The notes beneath the pieces are model-generated. The model was not told where the DNA came from. It did not search any database and worked only from the letters and a program-made list of their open reading frames with translations. DNA of 42,295 nt, from the NCBI GenBank assembly GCA_002702705.1, contig PABH01000041.1:1-42295 (forward strand). The letters are read 5' to 3'. The position numbers and the translations under genes are program-made. The DNA comes from Anaerolineaceae bacterium. Lineage in GTDB: Bacteria; Chloroflexota; Anaerolineae; Anaerolineales; Anaerolineaceae. This document shows, piece by piece, positions 24,667-33,422 of this stretch (within the stretch, counting starts at the first letter, position 1; every line of letters begins with the position of its first letter).

Positions 24667-25305
24667 ATGCATACAAGAAAAACCCCTTTAGTGATTGGTA
24701 TTGCAGGTGGTTCCGGATCGGGAAAAACCACGGTTGCAAATGCGATTTTAAAAAGTGTTGGAAAACATCGCATCGCTTATTTACCTCATGATGCGTATTA
24801 TCGTGATTTACGAGCCCTTCCTGAAAATCAACGCAAGGCGATCAATTTCGATCATCCTAATTCACTTGAGTCTGAATTGTTATGCGATCATATTAAGGAA
24901 TTAAGAAATTGGCAATCTGTTAATTTGCCAATTTATGATTTTACAACCCATACTCGTACCGAAAAATTCATAACGGTTCAACCTCACCCCGTTATTGTGG
25001 TTGAAGGAATATTAATTTTCGCTGAACCTGCTTTACGGGAACTTTTTAATGTCAAGATATTTGTTGATACTGATGATGACATTCGTTTTATCCGTCGGTT
25101 GCAGCGTGATATCGCAGAACGGGGTAGGGTAATGGAAAATGTGATAACCCAATATCTAAGTACGGTTCGCCCAATGCATATGGATTTTGTTGAACCCTCA
25201 AAACGCTATGCTGATGTAATCATCCCTGAAGGCGGTATGAATCAAGTTGCATTGGACATGGTGATTGCCAGAATTGAATCCTTATTATCAATTGAAAATC
25301 GCTGA
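24667..25305 (+). CDS. udk: Uridine kinase
   Basis: Udk phosphorylates uridine and cytidine in pyrimidine salvage. The 212-residue product starts with the P-loop GIAGGSGSGKTT (11-22), followed by LPHDAYYRD (substrate pocket), NFDHPNSLE, YDFTTHTR and VVEGILIF, all characteristic of the family; IRRLQRDIAERGR is the lid. TATAAT at 24655-24660 ends six bases before the ATG, and the only Shine-Dalgarno-like bases lie 12 upstream, so initiation may be leaderless. The VTT membrane gene follows after two bases. Confidence 0.9.
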   Translation: MHTRKTPLVIGIAGGSGSGKTTVANAILKSVGKHRIAYLPHDAYYRDLRALPENQRKAINFDHPNSLESELLCDHIKELRNWQSVNLPIYDFTTHTRTEKFITVQPHPVIVVEGILIFAEPALRELFNVKIFVDTDDDIRFIRRLQRDIAERGRVMENVITQYLSTVRPMHMDFVEPSKRYADVIIPEGGMNQVALDMVIARIESLLSIENR

Positions 25306-25307
25306 AG

Positions 25308-25850
25308 ATGATGGAAAAACAAACAACAAAAACGAAAATTTTGCGCGTAGGTGCTCTCCTTTTTGTTGTTATTTTGTCGATTGTCATATTTTTAAATCGG
25401 GATTTGGTTGATCAACTTGAGTTTTTAGGTTATCCAGGTATTTTCGCTGCATCCTTGTTATCAAATGCTTCTTTGATACTGCCAGTACCTGGAATTTTAA
25501 TAACATCGGCAATGGGCGCTGTATTTAATCCGGTTTGGGTCGCCGTGGCAGCGGGGTCTGGGGCGACTATTGGGGAGTTAAGTGGTTATCTCGCTGGTTT
25601 TAGCGGTCAGTCTGTTGTGGAAAAAACAAAATGGCATGACAAACTTGAACATTGGATGCTGCGTTTTGGTGATTTAACGATATTGGTTTTAGCTTTTGTA
25701 CCCAATCCTTTGTTTGATGTTGCGGGTATTATGGCTGGTGCATTGAAACTTCCTGTGTACCGATTTTTACTGTTTTGCCTGATTGGAAAAATTCTAAAGA
25801 TGTTGTTATTTGCCTATGGCGGTTTTTACATTAGTAATTTGTTTTTATAA
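25308..25850 (+). CDS. VTT-domain (DedA/TVP38-like) membrane protein
   Basis: The product has 180 residues, with a first membrane helix at about 13-30 and three or four more. The VTT core is visible: PVPGILITSAMGAVFNPVWVAVAAGSGATIGELSGYLAG, and later VPNPLFDVAGIMAGALKLPVYRFL. Relatives scramble or move lipids across membranes, including undecaprenyl phosphate. It starts two bases after udk and is followed 22 bases later by the M20 peptidase gene, so the three are probably one operon. Confidence 0.75.
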   Translation: MMEKQTTKTKILRVGALLFVVILSIVIFLNRDLVDQLEFLGYPGIFAASLLSNASLILPVPGILITSAMGAVFNPVWVAVAAGSGATIGELSGYLAGFSGQSVVEKTKWHDKLEHWMLRFGDLTILVLAFVPNPLFDVAGIMAGALKLPVYRFLLFCLIGKILKMLLFAYGGFYISNLFL

Positions 25851-25872
25851 TAATTGAAAGGATGAGGTGGGT

Positions 25873-27225
25873 ATGACGGTCATTAAAAAAGTTGATAAAT
25901 ATATTGAAGAAAATTTGGATCAAAATTTGAAAGAATTATCAGAATTTTGTTCCATCGCTAGTATTTCAGCAAAAAACACATTTTTGAGTGAGGCAGCTGA
26001 TTATACGAAAACGATGTTTGAAAAACGTGGATTTGTGACCCAAGTTTTCACAACGGAAGGTGCACCTGTCGTTTTTGCTGAACGAAAAGGAAAAACCGAC
26101 AAAACCCTTTTATTTTATAACCATTATGATGTCCAGCCAGCAGAACCATTGGATTTGTGGAAGTCAGATCCTTTTCATGCAGAAATCCGTGACGGAAAAA
26201 TGTATGCTAGAGGTGTAAGTGATGATAAAGGTCACCTTACAAGTCGATTATTTGCAATTGATGCTTTATTGGATCAAATGGAAGAATTACCCTGTAATAT
26301 AAAATTTATCGTTGAGGGTGAAGAAGAAACCAGCAGTATGAATCTGGAAGCTTTTGTTAAAACACATGCAGATTTATTAAAAGCTGATGGTTGTGTATGG
26401 GAATTTGGTGGGGTAGATTTTGATGAGACTCCTTTGCAATATTTAGGTTTACGTGGAATTTGTTATGTTGAACTGGAGGTAGAGACTGCCAACCAAGATG
26501 TCCACTCCGGGATCGGTGGGTCTATCTTTCCTAATGCAGCCTGGCGTTTAATTTGGGCGTTAAATACACTCAAAGATAGTGATGAAAACATTCTCATTCC
26601 AGGGTTTTATGATGATGTCCTTCCCCCTACTGAAGCCGATATTCAGTTTTTCCAGGAATTACCGGACAAAGCTGCCCAATACCAAGCGCAGTATGGAATC
26701 AAATCTTTCTTAAGTGGATTGCAAGGTGGGGTTGAACTGGCTGTAGCCGAAGTGTTTCATCCAACTTGTACAATTTGTGGGTTGACATCCGGTTACCAAG
26801 GCCCTGGTTCTAAGACGGTTCTTCCTGCAAAAGCCAGCGCAAAAATTGATTTTCGGCTTGTTCCAGATCAAAAGCCAGAAAAAATCTTAACTCTCTTGCG
26901 AGAACATTTAGATCGCCAGGGATTTTCTGATGTAAAAGTCACTTATCTCGGAGGTGGCGCTCCTGGTCGAACTGATCCATTTGATCCATTTGTACAAGTA
27001 GTGGTAAATGCTGCCAATGAGGTTTATGAAAAACAGATGAAAATCGTGCCGATGGTAGGCGGTTCCGGACCAAATTCTATGTTTATCGAACATTTAAATA
27101 TACCGATAGTTACTGCTGGGATTGGCTACTCAGAAACATTATCACATGCACCAAATGAAAATATTCGATTGACAGATTATGTTAAGGGTGCAAAACACAT
27201 TGCTCGGATTATATTAAATTTTTAA
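25873..27225 (+). CDS. M20-family metallodipeptidase
   Basis: The product has 450 residues. Metal ligands and catalytic residues of the M20 fold are visible: FYNHYDVQP (His, then catalytic Asp), GVSDDKG (bridging Asp), EGEEETSS (catalytic Glu and metal Glu), WEFGGVD (Asp) and ETLSHAPNE (C-terminal His). The lid domain DVHSGIGGSIFPNAAWRL (dimer-contact His) is in the middle. Such enzymes cleave dipeptides or related amides using two Zn(II). Start at ATG 25873 is preferred because GAGGTGG lies just before it; an in-frame GTG at 25867 falls inside that site. Its stop abuts the stop of the convergent DUF4129 gene with no bases between. Confidence 0.88.
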   Translation: MTVIKKVDKYIEENLDQNLKELSEFCSIASISAKNTFLSEAADYTKTMFEKRGFVTQVFTTEGAPVVFAERKGKTDKTLLFYNHYDVQPAEPLDLWKSDPFHAEIRDGKMYARGVSDDKGHLTSRLFAIDALLDQMEELPCNIKFIVEGEEETSSMNLEAFVKTHADLLKADGCVWEFGGVDFDETPLQYLGLRGICYVELEVETANQDVHSGIGGSIFPNAAWRLIWALNTLKDSDENILIPGFYDDVLPPTEADIQFFQELPDKAAQYQAQYGIKSFLSGLQGGVELAVAEVFHPTCTICGLTSGYQGPGSKTVLPAKASAKIDFRLVPDQKPEKILTLLREHLDRQGFSDVKVTYLGGGAPGRTDPFDPFVQVVVNAANEVYEKQMKIVPMVGGSGPNSMFIEHLNIPIVTAGIGYSETLSHAPNENIRLTDYVKGAKHIARIILNF

Positions 27226-28668
27226 TTAATCCGACTTTTCTGCGGGCAAATCAATCTTAATAGATTTAAATTTACTCCAGGCAGATTCCGCCGCCTGGAG
27301 TTCTTTTTCAGATTCCGGGTAAAGCCCATACCGAATCTGGTTATAAATTGATGTGATGGTTTGAATCTCATCTGCTAAGAGCGGGATTTCCAATTGAAGC
27401 CTTTGTTGAAATTCAATGGGTGTTTCAGCATTTTTTCTTGGCAGGGATAACTGATCACATTTTTCCAAAAAAGAAAAATACAGTTTTCGAACCCGGTTTT
27501 TAATCATCCATTTTTGAAAATTTTTGTAACTAAATAAAGGGGCTGCCATATTCAATTTGGGGTTTCTTGTTCTTTCTTTTTTCGTGAGTGTAGATTCATA
27601 ACTGTTTTCTACGTTGGGACTACGCCAGGGATTTCCGAATAAAAATCGAAACATAATGATTATTAAAATGATGATAACAGCAGCGATAAAAATTGTTTTT
27701 CCGTAACCGGGTGCATTTGCTAACGTTTCTAAATTATCAATATTATCCAAAACTGCTTCGGTTAAAGGATTTACTAAAACCTGTACCTGCTGCTGTTGGG
27801 GTGCCTGATTACTGGTAATAAATTGGCTAAAATAATTAATGATTTGGTTGATGATAAATATAAATGGGGCAGCAATGATCATTCCAATCACTAAAATGAT
27901 GCCAATAAAAATAAAAAACAAAATGATGATTAAATTTGATACTTGTGTACCCAGCAGCCAGCCGCCAAAAAAACCAGTCACTAGAATAAAAAGGGTTGCT
28001 AAAAATAAAGTAAAAAGCCAGTTTTTTGAGAAGGTGGGTAATTGTCCTCCCTTTGAATAAGCCAGGTGCGTAACGCGACTGCTGCTTAAGGTAAACAAAG
28101 CCGCAAGTAAGTACACCAAAAATATGAGTGCAATAGTCCAATCTATATCGTTTTGGATTAAAAGTCCATAAGCAATAAATAAAACAATTCCGCCCTTTAG
28201 AGAATTAAGAACTGTATTTGAATCGATTACCTGCACCGACAACCACATCGCTCGTGCCATAATGAGTAGAAAAACGATATGATGGATAATTGGTGTCATC
28301 ACATCAAGGGAAAAAGCTAAATTTAAAAATGGTTGAATATATAGATCAAAAAATGAGACAGGGACATTATTGAATAAATTAATTTTTAAAGTGCTTCCTA
28401 ATAGAACAATAAGCATTATTAGGAAGGTAGCCACCCGGATTGTTTTTTTTACCCTGATTTTTTGAAAAAAACGTTGAGTTGAAAAAACAATACCGCTTAC
28501 ACTAAAAATTAATATAAACACTGAAAAAAAAGAATGACGTACTTGGGTTATATCGATAAACCACAAAGAAATCACTAGTGCTTCCATTATGAGAAGACCT
28601 GTATGGGTGATGTATATCCAGATTTTTCTGGAATTGAATTGAGAAGTATTATTTTTGATCATAATCAT
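27226..28668 (-). CDS. Membrane protein with C-terminal DUF4129 domain
   Basis: The product has 480 residues. About nine hydrophobic helices fill residues 15-290; after a short loop (QAPQQQQVQ) one more helix (about 325-345) leads to a cytoplasmic tail containing DUF4129 (VRKLYFSFLEKCDQLSLPRKNAETPIEFQQRL). DUF4129 proteins are commonly encoded with MoxR ATPases and DUF58 proteins, as here, sometimes with a transglutaminase domain that this one lacks. The gene overlaps the end of the DUF58 gene by 20 bases, so it is the last member of a three-gene unit. Function of the complex is not established; an envelope or chaperone role is often suggested. Confidence 0.8.
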   Translation of the reverse strand: MIMIKNNTSQFNSRKIWIYITHTGLLIMEALVISLWFIDITQVRHSFFSVFILIFSVSGIVFSTQRFFQKIRVKKTIRVATFLIMLIVLLGSTLKINLFNNVPVSFFDLYIQPFLNLAFSLDVMTPIIHHIVFLLIMARAMWLSVQVIDSNTVLNSLKGGIVLFIAYGLLIQNDIDWTIALIFLVYLLAALFTLSSSRVTHLAYSKGGQLPTFSKNWLFTLFLATLFILVTGFFGGWLLGTQVSNLIIILFFIFIGIILVIGMIIAAPFIFIINQIINYFSQFITSNQAPQQQQVQVLVNPLTEAVLDNIDNLETLANAPGYGKTIFIAAVIIILIIIMFRFLFGNPWRSPNVENSYESTLTKKERTRNPKLNMAAPLFSYKNFQKWMIKNRVRKLYFSFLEKCDQLSLPRKNAETPIEFQQRLQLEIPLLADEIQTITSIYNQIRYGLYPESEKELQAAESAWSKFKSIKIDLPAEKSD

Positions 28669-29845
28669 TTAAGGGTAAGTGATAAAAAATGATTTTTTCA
28701 GGTTGCTGAATGAAATTAGTACCTGTGTAAACCAAACTGATTTGAAACCGATATTCTTTTAAAGATTCGATTGATCCCATAAGTTGATTTGATAATTGAT
28801 TTGTAATAATGATAATAGATGATCCATACGGTAAATAAGAAAGATTATTAAAAATAAAACTTCCAAAGTTATGTTCTTTTGTGTATTGGGTAATACTTGC
28901 TAAAGCTTCCAACAATAGTGAGATTTGCTGGTTTGATTTTCCGGGTAAAATTCGCACCGGCTGATCAGAAAATGAACGACAACCGTTTGACAATAATCCT
29001 ACTGCATATCCTTTTGAAATTAAATCCATAAGGATTGAACCGCTTAACGATAATAAATACTCAAATTGGTCTTGATTTGTTCCTAGCCAGTGTTTTTCCG
29101 CGGTTTGAATATTTGTGATCAGGACAATATTTTTTTCTGATATAGGTTGTAAATTCTTTACCTGCAATTTATTCTTTTTTGCAGTGGCTTTCCAATGAAT
29201 ATTTTTCATTGGATCACCGGATTGATAATCGCGGATGGAAGCGTACATGATGGGGTCATCAAAGATTTTTCGGTTTGATTTTGCTAATCCGAACGGGTCA
29301 TCAGTTTTCAAATTAAATTTACTCAAAGGAAAAACTTCAGGATAAACCGTGATGTAATCGTAATTTTCTTGGTTGGTATTTACTTGAAAAAAACCAAAGA
29401 GATCACTTGATTCAAATGAAAGTGGTCCTAATCGATAGACCCCTCTCTTGGGGAGGGTGAATAAAAAGCTTCTTTTGATGGTTTGAAATCCGTTTAGGCC
29501 AAATGAATTAACAAAATAAGATTTGTTTTCAACGTAGGAAGGTGCGAGTTGGAGTTGGTCGCGTGGTGATATTGTGCTCGGCCACGTATCTTCACAAAGT
29601 AACCAGGAAACCGGAAGTCTTTTATTATTACTAAGTTGGATATCCAGATGCAAAACTTCACCCGGGAACCCTTTGGAATATTTTATAAGTCGTTTATAGG
29701 TTATATCTCGCAATACATAACGTTTCCAAATAGCAGCAGTTAATAAAATCACAAATAAAACGGTCGCTAAAAAAATGATCCAGGGTATCTTAAATAAAGC
29801 CCCAATCAGCACCAATACAACCAAAAAAAATAAAATTAATTCCAA
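28649..29845 (-). CDS. DUF58-domain protein of the MoxR cluster
   Basis: The product has 398 residues. Two membrane helices at the N-terminus (about 2-42) are followed by a beta-rich region and the DUF58 core: IRDYQSGDPMKNIHWKATAKKNKLQVK (about 205-230), the diagnostic stretch. A vWA-like fold follows in the last third. It starts three bases after the MoxR gene and overlaps the DUF4129 gene, consistent with a translationally coupled operon. DUF58 proteins are presumed clients or partners of MoxR-type AAA+ ATPases. Confidence 0.88.
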   Translation of the reverse strand: MELILFFLVVLVLIGALFKIPWIIFLATVLFVILLTAAIWKRYVLRDITYKRLIKYSKGFPGEVLHLDIQLSNNKRLPVSWLLCEDTWPSTISPRDQLQLAPSYVENKSYFVNSFGLNGFQTIKRSFLFTLPKRGVYRLGPLSFESSDLFGFFQVNTNQENYDYITVYPEVFPLSKFNLKTDDPFGLAKSNRKIFDDPIMYASIRDYQSGDPMKNIHWKATAKKNKLQVKNLQPISEKNIVLITNIQTAEKHWLGTNQDQFEYLLSLSGSILMDLISKGYAVGLLSNGCRSFSDQPVRILPGKSNQQISLLLEALASITQYTKEHNFGSFIFNNLSYLPYGSSIIIITNQLSNQLMGSIESLKEYRFQISLVYTGTNFIQQPEKIIFYHLPLNDYDQK

Positions 29846-29848
29846 GAG

Positions 29849-30784
29849 TTAACCTTCAACTGGTACTGCTACTTCGGAAATAAGATCATCAATTAATTGT
29901 TGTGGATTTCTTCCGCGTAATTGAGCTTGTGGGGAAATGATAATTCGATGACTAAAAACGAAAGGAGCAATAAACTTTACGTCATCAGGTAAAACATAAA
30001 CTCGATTTTGAATGGCTGCCCAAGCTTGGGCAGCAGCATATAAAGCTAACGTAGCTCGTGGGCTGATTCCAAGTTGTATGTCTTGATTTTCCCGAGTAGC
30101 CCGTGCTACCCGAACAATATAATCACGGACACTTTCTTCTACCAAAATTTCTTTTCTTTCTTGAATCATTTCTAAAATCGTGTTGGAATCAATGACTGGT
30201 TCTAATTGGGGTAAAGGATCATTTTTTCGGAAACGTTCTAAAATCTGGTTTTCCTCCAATTGGTCCGGATAACCGATCGACAATTTAATAAAAAAACGAT
30301 CAATTTGAGCTTCGGGTAATGGGAATGTGCCCTCTAATTCAATGGGATTTTGAGTTGCAAGCACCATAAATGGCCGAGGCAAGGTATGAGTCGTTCCATC
30401 TGTTGTTACCTGCCGTTCTTGCATTGCTTCTAATAAAGCTGATTGCGTGCGAGGCGTAGCGCGGTTGATTTCATCCGCTAAAACGATATTGCTTATAATT
30501 GGGCCTGGGCGGAATTCAAATTCCTGTTTTTTTTGATTAAACCATGATAATCCGGTTACATCAGATGGGAGTAAATCAGGTGTGAACTGAATTCGATGGT
30601 ATGAAGCTCCGATGGAGGCAGCTAAGGCTCTCGCCAGGGTGGTTTTTCCAGTTCCAGGCACATCTTCCAGTAAAACATGCCCTTCACACAACATGGCGGT
30701 AAGGAGCAATTGGATTGTTTCATCTTTTCCAATAATTACCTTTTTAATATTTTCTGTGAGGCTTTTTATATTATCAGCGATCAT
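29849..30784 (-). CDS. MoxR-family AAA+ ATPase
   Basis: The product has 311 residues. Walker A is DVPGTGKTTLARAL (41-54), Walker B IVLADEINRA, sensor 1 VLATQNPIELEGTFPLPEAQIDRF, and the C-terminal lid has GISPRATLALYAAAQAWA. MoxR ATPases act as chaperones in assembling envelope or metal-containing complexes. It is the first gene of the MoxR-DUF58-DUF4129 unit, with AAAGGA seven bases before the ATG. It diverges from mreB across a 178-base AT-rich gap. Confidence 0.92.
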   Translation of the reverse strand: MIADNIKSLTENIKKVIIGKDETIQLLLTAMLCEGHVLLEDVPGTGKTTLARALAASIGASYHRIQFTPDLLPSDVTGLSWFNQKKQEFEFRPGPIISNIVLADEINRATPRTQSALLEAMQERQVTTDGTTHTLPRPFMVLATQNPIELEGTFPLPEAQIDRFFIKLSIGYPDQLEENQILERFRKNDPLPQLEPVIDSNTILEMIQERKEILVEESVRDYIVRVARATRENQDIQLGISPRATLALYAAAQAWAAIQNRVYVLPDDVKFIAPFVFSHRIIISPQAQLRGRNPQQLIDDLISEVAVPVEG

Positions 30785-30912
30785 AATTATCCTTTTGGAA
30801 ATGATTCCTTTTAGAATATGAAATGTAAATATTATACTGGAAGTTGTTGATAAATTTACTTTGCCAAAGTTGATTGTAATTTTATTGGAACGTAATTTAT
30901 AATATTTGCTTA

Positions 30913-30921
30913 TGGTATAAT
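30913..30921 (+). promoter_or_regulatory. Extended -10 promoter of mreB
   Basis: TGGTATAAT combines a TGn extension with a perfect -10 box (30916-30921); no good -35 is visible. Predicted start is near 30928, about 35 bases before the mreB start. Confidence 0.55.
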
Positions 30922-30962
30922 TTCCGTTTGAAAATTTTAAAAATTGATATTGGAGCTATGAT

Positions 30963-32009
30963 TTGGCTTTTAAACCATTTGGCTGGTTATTAGGACTATT
31001 TTCCCTGGATATAGGGATTGATTTAGGTACTGCAAACACCCTTGTAAATGTTCGCGGAAAAGGTATCGTTATTAATGAACCTTCTTGGGTTGTGGTTGAT
31101 AAAAAAACCAGAGAACCTTATCGTTTTGGTTTTCAGGCTAAAGAATTGGTTGGAAGGACCCCAACAACACACATAGCACTACGCCCTTTAAGAGATGGTG
31201 TTATTTCAGAATATGAAATCACCCAGGCATTATTGCAATATGTTTTAGGCCAGGCTCATAGACAGACATTGGTTCCTTTACCTCGCCCTCGGGTGGTAGT
31301 AGGGATACCATCAGGAGCTACTGATGTAGAAAAACGAGCTGTATATGATGCGTCGATGGGTTCAGGTGCACGTGAAACCTATTTAATTGAAGAACCAATT
31401 GCAGCAGCATTAGGCGCAGGTTTGCCTGTTACTGAGATCATCGGTAGCATGGTGGTTGATATTGGTGGGGGAACAACTGAAGTAGCTGTCATATCATCAA
31501 ATGGCGTCGTTGTCTCACGATCATTACGTGTAGCTGGTGATGAATTGGATCAAGACATTATCACCTATATACGGAACAAATATAATTTGTTAATCGGTGA
31601 ACGAATGGCTGAACAAGTGAAAATGACGATTGGTTCCGCTTATCCGCTGCCAACTGAAAAAACGATGCGTGTCCGAGGAAGAAATTTGGTAACTGGGCTG
31701 CCAGAAGAACTTGAGATTTCGTCTGTTGAGATGCGGGAAGCAGTTAGTGGCTCCGTGCAAGTGATTGTTGATACGGTAAAAGACGCTTTGGACGAAGTTC
31801 CTCCAGAAATCATTTCTGATTTAATAGAAAATGGTGTATGTTTGGCAGGTGGTGGAGCACTTTTATTAGGTTTAAAAGAACGGCTTACTGATGAATTAAA
31901 TTTGAGAGCTTGGATTGCAGAAGATCCGTTAACCTGTGTTGCGCGCGGTGCTGGTGTTGTTTTGGAAGATCTTGAAAAATATGAAAGTTTATTAGTTGAA
32001 ATTGATTAA
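30963..32009 (+). CDS. mreB: Rod shape-determining protein MreB
   Basis: MreB is the bacterial actin that guides lateral wall synthesis. The 348-residue product has the phosphate-binding motifs DIGIDLGTANTLV (about 17-29) and MVVDIGGGTTEVAV (about 162-175), plus VGIPSGAT and LAGGGALLLGL. The start is TTG at 30963, seven bases after GGAG; the nearby ATG at 30958 is out of frame. It opens a same-strand run continuing through mreCD, mrdA, minCDE and rodA to gltX. Confidence 0.95.
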   Translation: MAFKPFGWLLGLFSLDIGIDLGTANTLVNVRGKGIVINEPSWVVVDKKTREPYRFGFQAKELVGRTPTTHIALRPLRDGVISEYEITQALLQYVLGQAHRQTLVPLPRPRVVVGIPSGATDVEKRAVYDASMGSGARETYLIEEPIAAALGAGLPVTEIIGSMVVDIGGGTTEVAVISSNGVVVSRSLRVAGDELDQDIITYIRNKYNLLIGERMAEQVKMTIGSAYPLPTEKTMRVRGRNLVTGLPEELEISSVEMREAVSGSVQVIVDTVKDALDEVPPEIISDLIENGVCLAGGGALLLGLKERLTDELNLRAWIAEDPLTCVARGAGVVLEDLEKYESLLVEID

Positions 32010-32029
32010 TAGTACCGTTTTAACTTAAT

Positions 32030-32058
32030 TTGACGAGAATTATGCTCTATAGCATAAT
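32030..32058 (+). promoter_or_regulatory. Candidate mreC promoter overlapping an 8-bp dyad (leaderless type)
   Basis: TTGACG (32030-32035) and CATAAT (32053-32058) are spaced by 17 bases. The inverted repeat ATTATGCT-CTAT-AGCATAAT (32039-32058) covers the spacer and -10. Eight bases separate the -10 from the mreC ATG, and there is no Shine-Dalgarno. Confidence 0.45.
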
Positions 32059-32066
32059 GGTAACCA

Positions 32067-32909
32067 ATGAAAATCAACTTATCAAATATATGGCTGACAG
32101 GTGTTATTAGTGTAATTGCTGTCGGGTTAATCCTATTAGCGTTAGGTGGCTATTTAAGCCCGGTTATTAATGCTGTCTCTCAGCCTTTTTTAGGTATTCA
32201 AGAGTGGATTTCTTCTCGTTATGTGGCTATTTACCAGCTTGTTAATACCCCACAAGATGTCAATGAATTAAGAACCAGTAATATTGAACTTGAAAATGAA
32301 GTCTCCAGATTACAGGCGCAAATCATTGAATTAGAACAGCAACTTGGTGAAAAAGAAGTGCTGGAAGCATTGTTGAATTACGAACAAGATAATCCTGAAA
32401 GTTCCTACATGGCAGCCTCTGTTATTGGTAGAGATCCCAGTCCATTTTTACATTACATTATCATAGATCGGGGATCAGATGATGGGGTATTTAGTGGAAT
32501 GCCGGTGATAACCCAATCTGGACTGGTTGGAAGAATTGATGCAGTTACTTCACAAGCTGCCCGAGTTCAATTAATTACGGATCCAAAGTCAATTGTCAAT
32601 GTAAAGTTGGAGACCCAAAAGATCAATGCTCAAATCAATGGCTCGATAACTGGAGAAATCACCCTGGAAATGGTTCCTCAGGATATCAATTTGGTGTCAG
32701 GTGATTTGATTTTAACTTCTGGTTTGGGAGGGGCTTATCCATCGAATTTGCCGATTGGTCAGGTGGTATCCGTTCGTAAATTGGAAAACGATTTATTTCA
32801 ATCTGCGACAATCCAGCCAGTTGTTGATTTTAATGCATTGCAAGCATTACTAGTCATTACTAATTTCAAGCCAGTCGACATTACGCCATTGATTCCTGTT
32901 GAAAATTAA
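32067..32909 (+). CDS. mreC: Rod shape-determining protein MreC
   Basis: MreC is a bitopic membrane protein that joins MreB to the wall-synthesis enzymes. The 280-residue product has an N-terminal membrane helix (about 9-28), a coiled coil (about 67-100, LRTSNIELENEVSRLQAQIIELEQQ in two blocks) and the beta-rich MreC domain (VIGRDPSPFLHYIIIDRGSDDGV, GLVGRIDAV, VSGDLILTSGLGGAYPSNLPIG). This is the full family layout. It follows mreB by 57 bases, which hold a promoter-like dyad. Confidence 0.92.
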   Translation: MKINLSNIWLTGVISVIAVGLILLALGGYLSPVINAVSQPFLGIQEWISSRYVAIYQLVNTPQDVNELRTSNIELENEVSRLQAQIIELEQQLGEKEVLEALLNYEQDNPESSYMAASVIGRDPSPFLHYIIIDRGSDDGVFSGMPVITQSGLVGRIDAVTSQAARVQLITDPKSIVNVKLETQKINAQINGSITGEITLEMVPQDINLVSGDLILTSGLGGAYPSNLPIGQVVSVRKLENDLFQSATIQPVVDFNALQALLVITNFKPVDITPLIPVEN

Positions 32910-32915
32910 CATATC

Positions 32916-33422
32916 GTGAGAAAAATATTAATCATCCTCTTTATTATTTTTGTGGTTATGTTCCAGATCGGCGTCATTAGCCAGATTAAATTACAAGCTG
33001 GAAAGCTTGATTTGATTTTATTAGTGATAATCGCTTTGGTTTTAATTAATAAAATTGATCTTCAAGATAGTTTGTTGATCGGCTTAACAGCATCCTTTAT
33101 CATTGGGTTAGTTTCAGCCGAACCGTTTGTTTTTGTTATATTTTTTTATTTAAGTGCGACAATGTTTGTTTATTATATTCGTTCACGTGTTTGGAAAATT
33201 CCTTTGATCACTATGTTTTTTAGTGTTGCCGTCGTGACCATTTTGCATCATTTGATTTTTGGCCTGTTTTTGATTTTTGAAGGAGCAAATTTTGGTTTTT
33301 CAGAGTTATTACAATCAGTTTTAATGCCTAGTTTAATGTTAAATATTTTCGCTGTAATTCCAGTGTATTTTTTGGTGTTGGAAGTATGGCAATGGTTCAG
33401 TCCAATAGAGGAGGAAGAATGA
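32916..33422 (+). CDS. mreD: Rod shape-determining protein MreD
   Basis: The product is a 168-residue, strongly hydrophobic protein with about five membrane helices, the expected size and pattern for MreD. Sequence conservation in this family is low; the assignment rests on topology and on its place between mreC and mrdA. Start is GTG at 32916, six bases after the mreC stop. Its stop overlaps the mrdA ATG, and the GAGGAGG serving mrdA lies inside its last codons. Confidence 0.85.
   Translation: MRKILIILFIIFVVMFQIGVISQIKLQAGKLDLILLVIIALVLINKIDLQDSLLIGLTASFIIGLVSAEPFVFVIFFYLSATMFVYYIRSRVWKIPLITMFFSVAVVTILHHLIFGLFLIFEGANFGFSELLQSVLMPSLMLNIFAVIPVYFLVLEVWQWFSPIEEEE

Noticed and set aside
27220-27230. 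Possible terminator or overlap signal between the M20 and DUF4129 genes
   Set aside because: The two stop codons simply abut (TAA then TTA); no hairpin is present, so transcripts probably run into each other's genes.
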